DNA of 64,000 nt from Saxidomus purpurata. Taxonomy: Eukaryota > Mollusca > Bivalvia > Venerida > Veneridae. The notes under the pieces were generated by a model. That model saw nothing but the letters and a program-made list of their open reading frames with translations. It made no database searches and was not told the DNA's origin. The translations under genes and the position numbers were made by a program. The stretch lies in contig JAFMSR010000017.1 in the NCBI GenBank assembly GCA_022818135.1, positions 15,487,966-15,551,965 on the forward strand, written 5' to 3'. Below, one piece after another: positions 60,901-64,000 of this stretch (position 1 is its first letter; every line of letters starts with the position of its first letter).

Positions 60901-63243
60901 AGTCAAGATGGAGTTATGGTTCTTCTGCACTGCACTTCCTCTCAATGTGCTTGACCATTGTATGAAGTTGTATTGAATTCCAACCAGTAGTTTTCAAGTT
61001 ATGCTCCGGACAAGGAAAAGTAACAAAGGGCAATAACTCTGTAATTAGTCAAGATGGAGTTATAGTTCTTGTGCACTGCACTTCTCTCAATGTGCTTGAC
61101 CATTGTATGAAGTTGTATTGAATTCCAACCAGTAGTTTTCAAGTTATGCTCCGGACAAGGAAAACTAATAAAGGGCAATAACTCTGTTATTAGTCAAGAT
61201 GGAGTTATAGTTCTTGTGCACTGCACTTCCTCTCAATGTGCTTGACCATTGTATGAAGTTGTATTGAATTCCAACAAGTAGTTTTCAAGTTATGCTCCGG
61301 ACAAGGAAAATGCAACAGACCGCCCGACCGACCGACCGACCGACCAACCACCGGGTGACTCCTATATACCCCCCTAAACTTCGTTTTGGGGGTATAATAA
61401 AAATCGTTGTTTGATTTTAGCTAGTAGCTTTTTTATTTAGCTAGTGAACTAAAAAACCACTAGCTAAATTTAGCTAGTAGGAAAAAAAGCTAAATTTGAA
61501 CCCTGATGATTGTAGAATATCATTGAAATTAAAGCCAACATTTTTGGGAGTTACAACTAAAGACAAAAATTCTTGTAAAGTAAAAACCAATGTTTGAAAA
61601 ACCTAGTGCAGTGAACTTCAGCTTACACAATTGAAATCATTTGGCTTCCAGCTGCTAATGCACAGTTTCCAGTGATTTTTATTTATTTTTTTTTTCAAAA
61701 ATGATCTGCTAAAAATAGAATTTAGAAGTAATGAAATCAACACAGCAAATAAAGATCTAGGTAGCAATTTGCAAAAAGCATATTGAAAATGTTTGTAGGC
61801 ACCATGATAAAAAATTATGCTATAAAGGAATTTATACTGGAACATTTTTATTTGACTATTCATTAGAAATGTGTTATTTTCAGGAAGTTTGCAGATCTTT
61901 AATTTTTTACCAAAATCTGAGAATGAGCAGCTTTCAAAAGAAAATACATCTAAAATTCTTAAAATTAGATGCCTGCTCTTTCTGTGCTATGAGCTAAGCA
62001 TGATGGGTATTTATATTTTAACAGGAAGCTGGATTCTCATTCGTTGAACTAAATGCATCGGATACAAGAAATGCCAAAAGCTTAAAAGAAGTGATTTCCC
62101 AGTCTGTAGGTAACGCAAGTATTGTTGATTATATTGGGTCTGGATCGTCGACCACACACGGACATAAACATTGTCTTGTTATGGATGAGGTGGATGGAAT
62201 GAGTGGGAATCAAGACAGAGGGGGTGTTCAGGTCGGTAGTTTCACTGTTCAGACAAATTTGTTGGTAATAGAGATTAGTTTAGTCATGGCTTGACTGAGG
62301 CTGTTCTTTAAAAGTGTTTGTTTACAGTGATCGGACCTAGAATAAGTAAGTACATGTAGAGAATTTGTTTCAGCTAACTTTGTTCTGCTAAATTAACTAT
62401 AAAAGATAAATTGAATGGTCAAAAAAAAGTAAGTACGGCCATTTTTGGGAGTCAGAGCAACTGCAAACAGACAATAATATACATACATGTATATATACAC
62501 ACAGTCTGAGAGCATCTTTTTCAATTACTCCTTTGTCTCAATCACTCCTTTGTCTCTGTTGCCTATCAGAATGAGTGATTTGGTTAAATTTATTTTACAG
62601 ACTGTCCGTTATGATAAGATCATTTCGAAAAGTAAGAAGAATTAATCGTACATGTAGATGATACTGTAAATAAATGATGTTGAAATAATTTTCAAAATTG
62701 GTACTCGGTCTAGATAACTCTTACCTATATTTGCTAAATTTGTTGTGGAAATTGTTGAACTGTAATTTCATCGACAAAAGTGGATTACAAGCATGACAAG
62801 TTCTTTGGGCTCAGCTACTTTGTGTTAGAAACCAAGAAAGCGAAGGAAAATGTGCTTTTCAGATAATTGTCTATGTATTGTTTGGCTGTTCTAACTTCTT
62901 AATCTTGATTTTATATTGACTTGGGGAGCAAATCTTGATTTTAGATTGACTTCAAGAGCAAATCTTGATTTTATATTGAATTCAGGAGCAAATGTTGATT
63001 TTAGATTGAATTCAGGAGCAAATCTTGATTCTATATTGACTTCAGGAGCAAAACTTGATTTTTTATTAGTTTATAGATTTTTATAGATTTTTTTATTGAC
63101 TTCAGGAATTAGTAAACATCATCAAAAATACAAAGATACCCATCATCACCATGTGTAATGACCGGAATCATCAGAAAATGAGGACATTGTCCAATTACTG
63201 CTTTGATCTGAGATTTCAACGACCCAGAGTGGAGCAGATAAAG
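39978..63243 (+). CDS. RFC1: Replication factor C subunit 1 (large clamp-loader subunit), 5' 15 exons; 3' end beyond the window
   Basis: Exons: 39978-39980, 42721-43200, 43893-44019, 44991-45071, 45552-45757, 49621-49737, 50824-50878, 52090-52196, 52695-52892, 54304-54387, 54785-54964, 56213-56326, 57880-58326, 62025-62231, 63106-63243. All junctions are GT-AG and in phase, totalling 848 codons. Landmarks: PIP-like N-terminus MDIRNFFG, basic NLS KKNRGKKRKKQ, a BRCT domain (about 487-570), WVDKYKPT, Walker A GPPGIGKT (718-725), Walker B MDEVD (786-790) and sensor 1 CND (819-821). With RFC2-5 it opens PCNA and loads it at primer-template junctions in the nucleus. The BRCT binds 5'-phosphorylated DNA. 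The rest of the AAA+ module and the C-terminal collar are outside the window. No lesion is seen. Confidence 0.95.
40631..40682. repeat. C12 ... C6 ... G21 homopolymer cluster in RFC1 intron 1
   Basis: A C12 run, an A5, a C6 run, a short spacer and a G21 run lie within 52 bp, so the C and G tracts can pair as a hairpin or form a quadruplex. Exact lengths are unreliable in any assembly. Confidence 0.75.
40928..41868. mobile_element. 941-bp TIR element in RFC1 intron 1
   Basis: ATGCATCAGTGTTCCCA (40928-40944) is perfectly inverted at 41852-41868. No transposase. A tRNA-like sequence lies inside at about 41318-41390. Confidence 0.75.
41318..41390 (+). repeat. Degenerate tRNA-like sequence
   Basis: GCCTCGATAGCGCAGTG, a central CGGCTTGGCACGCG loop region and GATCGAAACCTC (a B-box-like word) follow tRNA order, but acceptor-stem pairing is poor. 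Most likely a SINE head or tRNA pseudogene. Confidence 0.4.
42721..43200 (+). CDS. RFC1: RFC1 exon 2: PIP-like box and charged N-terminal region
   Basis: 160 codons in phase 0-0. Lysine/glutamate-rich, low-complexity, predicted disordered, ending in a strong basic NLS cluster. Long antisense frames on the minus strand across 42697-43124 are by-products of this AAG/GAA-rich composition. Confidence 0.9.
44198..44725. mobile_element. MITE with TCAGTGTTTTTTTTC ends in RFC1 intron 3
   Basis: Left end TCAGTGTTTTTTTTCGGG and right end CTGAAAAAAAACACTGA form the inverted pair. The interior is rich in TTCCCCTC words. About 528 bp, no coding sequence. Confidence 0.65.
45474..45551 (+). repeat. 21-bp repeat carrying decoy 3' splice sites before RFC1 exon 5
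   Basis: Three copies of AGTTTCTGTACATGTATGCAG are followed by a 17-bp truncated copy ending in the real acceptor CAG at 45551. Each copy ends in a usable-looking CAG. Splicing at the nearest upstream CAG would shift the frame and reach a TAG within ten codons, so the truncated copy must be strongly preferred. Confidence 0.75.
46603..49115. mobile_element. Composite repeat element in RFC1 intron 5
   Basis: Opens with the hairpin AACCAGGTTTTCC-GAA-GGAAAAATCCTGGTT and closes with GAAAACCTGGTTTTGTGACA and CCTGTCACTTG. Between are three to four degenerate copies of a ~160-bp GTGCGCAACTCC unit, the 47290-48640 array and a 3' part ending in a T-rich tract. An 874-bp version without the array lies at 59063-59936. 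Confidence 0.75.
47290..48640 (+). repeat. Tandem array of nine ~140-150-bp units
   Basis: Unit landmarks are TACCTTGCCTACTTTTAG, TTATCAGATTTACTT and AAAAGTACTTGAGGGATTTT. Unit length drifts from about 152 to 132 bp through many scattered 1-6-bp losses. Bounded on the left by (GTCC)n near 47350. Short minus-strand frames across it have no coding signature. Confidence 0.8.
49118..49375 (-). mobile_element. tRNA-derived SINE in RFC1 intron 5
   Basis: The minus-strand head at about 49370-49300 has an A-box-like AATAGCCCAGTGG and a B box GGTTCCAATCCC, followed by GTGTCCCTGGGCAA, the CTCAGCCCACCCAGCTGTAC block and a 3' domain GAGAGCAATTCAATAAGCTA shared with 15820-16110. Confidence 0.75.
49621..49737 (+). 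CDS. RFC1: RFC1 exon 6 with alternative in-frame donors
   Basis: 39 codons containing HSDDDFERTLELLDEE, matching the acidic 'DEEFARTLAMLDEE' segment of vertebrate RFC1. The donor AAG/GTAAGTG at 49737 is the first of several: identical or near-identical donors follow at 49767 and 49827 in a 30-bp repeat. Use of either would add 10 or 30 residues in frame. Confidence 0.85.
49708..50030 (+). repeat. 30-bp minisatellite spanning the RFC1 exon 6 donor
   Basis: The unit GTAAGTGAAGAGGTCATGAC plus AGTAACTAAG repeats about ten times, increasingly degenerate to the right. The first unit overlaps the exon end. Several units keep AAG/GTAA donors (49737, 49767, 49827). The frame stays open to 49839, coding (VSEEVMTVTK)n. 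Confidence 0.82.
50269..50615. mobile_element. Short TIR-like element with (GTCC)n
   Basis: Begins ACCCCAAACACAT with GCCCGTCCGTCCGTCTG shortly after, and ends GGTGTTCGGGGGGTATTC. Internal duplicated CTAGTCAGAATTTAATTATAC modules. Same general design as 53102-54141 and 60066-61396. Confidence 0.5.
51040..51265 (+). repeat. Dispersed repeat, second copy at 9530-9745
   Basis: See the partner copy. This copy lies in RFC1 intron 7 and keeps the CACCAACATTTTCAACAGA and AGTATATCATGTTGAAGAA blocks. Confidence 0.6.
51700..51800 (-). repeat. Degenerate tRNA-like/SINE fragment in RFC1 intron 7
   Basis: Minus strand reads GGGGAGCAGTGGTGTAGAAG, then GTCAGCCACTTATCCC and GGTTGTGGATTTGGGCC, a tRNA-like order with a decayed B box. 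Not alignable with the other SINEs here. Confidence 0.35.
53102..54141. mobile_element. TIR-like element with ~173-bp tandem core in RFC1 intron 9
   Basis: Left end ATGCCCCCGAAGGGTGGCAT, then a (GTCCGTCT)n tract, then five units with landmarks CATTCGTGTCCGGACTGTAA, GTCTAGCACATCAAGACGAC and AAGGTCAAGGTCACACTTAG, then right end TTTCGGGGGGCATTCGTCA. The organisation (short inverted ends, microsatellite, tandem core) resembles the 'pearl' elements described in bivalves. Confidence 0.7.
54785..54964 (+). CDS. RFC1: RFC1 exon 11: core of the BRCT domain
   Basis: Encodes GGENCLEGLTFVITGVLES, then RDETKSFVEKYGGKVTGNVS and KKTDYLVAGRDPGQSK. These are the phosphate-binding and glycine-turn segments of the RFC1 BRCT domain. 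Exon 12 (56213-56326) supplies the closing helix (IIDEDDLLDLIRTRPGKKSK). Confidence 0.93.
54989..55070 (+). repeat. ~80-bp dispersed repeat shared with the receptor gene
   Basis: Partner of 30749-30828. Begins 24 bp after the RFC1 exon 11 donor. Confidence 0.6.
55230..56120 (+). repeat. ~41-bp minisatellite in RFC1 intron 11
   Basis: About twenty units with landmarks GATAACTCATTTATAAACCA and CTCATTTCAATGGGGATATA, filling most of the intron. Divergence rises toward the right. Confidence 0.85.
57880..58326 (+). CDS. RFC1: RFC1 exon 13: linker, RFC box and Walker A
   Basis: 149 codons. A Ser/Lys-rich linker leads to LLWVDKYKPTQLKQIIGQ (RFC box II) and ALLSGPPGIGKTTTATIVCK with the P-loop lysine at 724. 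ATP binding should be intact. Confidence 0.95.
59063..59936. mobile_element. 874-bp copy of the AACCAGG hairpin element
   Basis: Same start hairpin, GTGCGCAACTCC units, GAGTATTCTGTTACAG block, T-rich tract and GAAAACCTGGTTTTGTGACA end as 46603-49115, without the nine-unit array. Close similarity of the shared parts indicates recent activity or gene conversion. Confidence 0.78.
60066..61396. mobile_element. TIR-like element with ~146-bp tandem core and (ACCG)n
   Basis: Left AATACCCCCAAAAG and right CTTCGTTTTGGGGGTATAAT are inverted ends. About eight units share AAAGGGCAATAACTCTG, GAGTTATGGTTCTTGTGCAC and GTGCTTGACCATTGTATGAA. A (CCGA)n microsatellite follows at about 61320-61345. Same 'pearl'-like design as 53102-54141. 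Confidence 0.72.
62025..62231 (+). CDS. RFC1: RFC1 exon 14: Walker B
   Basis: 69 codons. FVELNASDTRNAKSL and CLVMDEVDGMSGNQDRGGVQ match RFC1 orthologues, including the catalytic DE of Walker B. Confidence 0.95.
62901..63105 (+). repeat. ~33-bp minisatellite running into the RFC1 exon 15 acceptor
   Basis: Five units of TTGATTTTATATTGACTTCAG plus GAGCAAATC. The real acceptor ATTGACTTCAG/GAATTA at 63105 repeats the same TTGACTTCAGGA word, so upstream units offer decoy acceptors at the same motif. Confidence 0.72.
63106..63243 (+). CDS. RFC1: RFC1 exon 15: sensor 1 region (last exon in the window)
   Basis: 46 codons: IPIITMCNDRNHQKMRTL with sensor-1 Asn820, then CFDLRFQRPRVEQIK. Ends in phase 0 at a GTAAAT donor. 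The continuation lies beyond 64000. Confidence 0.95.
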
Positions 63244-64000
63244 GTAAATGTTGCTTGATTAATGTAAGAGAGGGATTGTCCTGTTAACAACATGATGTAT
63301 GTTATACTATTATAGACTGATGGGGAGTTCAGTATATATCTTGTTTGTCAAATTAAATATTGGCCTCAACATTAGTGTAATATAATCGTATACCTCATTA
63401 AAAGGCGTGAAAATATGCGAAAATTATAACAGAAATGTCTTGAAACCCATGCAGGTACACCGGTTATATTCAAGGTCTGCACATACTTGTGCGGATCCAG
63501 CACAAGGTCACTAACAGCCAATCAGGATTAAGTATTTATGATAGGTATAGGATATACATGAAGATACAGTGTTGTAAAACCGTTGATGTTTGTTGGTCTC
63601 TAACTGGTTGATATCTCGTGTGTGTGTTGATTCATAAAGTAAGAATCTCAACGAGAACACGTCCAACATTACAATTTTCTATGCTTAAAATGAAATCTGT
63701 GAGTTCAAGTACTTCAAGTCCAATTAGCACTTCAGGTGGTCGTAAATAGGTAATAGGAATGATAGAATTGTGTTCCATTTAGTAGAATGCGCATGTAATA
63801 AATATAATACTTAAATAGCACATTATTTTCAGTGATAATGTAAAAAGTTAAGATACACTGTCTGACAACATTTATCCTTCAAGGAAGTGCTGATTGAAAG
63901 TTGACAGAGTAGCGATTTTGCAGATCATGATTAGATTACACAGATGTGAAATGAGAATAGTGATCATGATCTGCACTGGTCGTAAAGGCAGAGTCATGTG
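63244..64000 (+). other. RFC1 intron 15, incomplete
   Basis: AT-rich intron sequence after the last visible exon. No further exon with RFC1 motifs before the window edge. Confidence 0.6.

Larger units (their letters stand above)
58547..61507. mobile_element. 3-kb composite with ATCAGGGTTCAAATTTAG ends in RFC1 intron 13
   Basis: The 18-bp left end (58547-58564) is perfectly inverted at 61490-61507. It encloses the 59063-59936 copy of the hairpin element and the 60066-61396 array element, both apparently later insertions. What remains is a small core with CTCGCTAAAATCGAGTGG and TTTAGCTAGTAG words. No transposase. Confidence 0.68.

Overview
The window is metazoan nuclear DNA: AT-rich, intron-rich and crowded with decayed transposable elements. 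The repeat types suggest a bivalve mollusc: tRNA-headed SINEs, terminal-inverted-repeat elements carrying internal tandem arrays and (GTCC)n/(ACCG)n tracts, and modular units of about 120-180 bp. Species assignment is inference. I worked from splice signals, reading-frame phase and family motifs, without database searches.

Three protein-coding genes are supported. (1) On the minus strand, about 10.67 to 2.98 kb, a small gene reads as a secreted cysteine-rich protein. Its three central exons are all phase 1-1, each carries its own cysteine module, and a cysteine-rich terminal exon ends in a stop. The six-exon model is 519 nt, an exact multiple of three. (2) On the plus strand, 17600-31234, ten exons give a 1124-residue receptor. 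It has a signal peptide, two tandem class-C/ANF-type ligand-binding (Venus flytrap) domains, each followed by the same C-x5-C-x2-C linker, one transmembrane helix and a 63-residue tail with a YVPM motif. There is no seven-helix, kinase or cyclase domain. (3) On the plus strand, from 39978 past the right edge, is RFC1, the large subunit of the replication factor C clamp loader. Fifteen in-phase exons (848 codons) reach from the start codon to just past sensor 1. A palindromic E2F site lies 73 bp upstream of the ATG.

Layout: 0.1-2.4 kb is a minus-strand non-LTR retrotransposon relic broken by a SINE and a TIR element. 3.0-10.7 kb is the cysteine-rich gene. 12.2-13.3 kb is an inverted repeat array. 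13.3-16.5 kb is an A+C-rich block of broken, foreign-looking coding sequence. 17.6-31.2 kb is the tandem flytrap receptor, with a decayed copy of one of its own exons in intron 5. 31.2-39.9 kb is repeat-rich intergenic DNA with foldback elements and two transposon-protein relics. 40-64 kb is RFC1, whose introns hold several TIR elements and tandem arrays.

The observations I rate highest are the tandem flytrap single-pass receptor, the modular cysteine-rich secreted gene, and four places where a minisatellite has grown out of an exon's own splice site. Three of those are in RFC1 and one is in the receptor gene. The genes show no operon-like relationship to each other.
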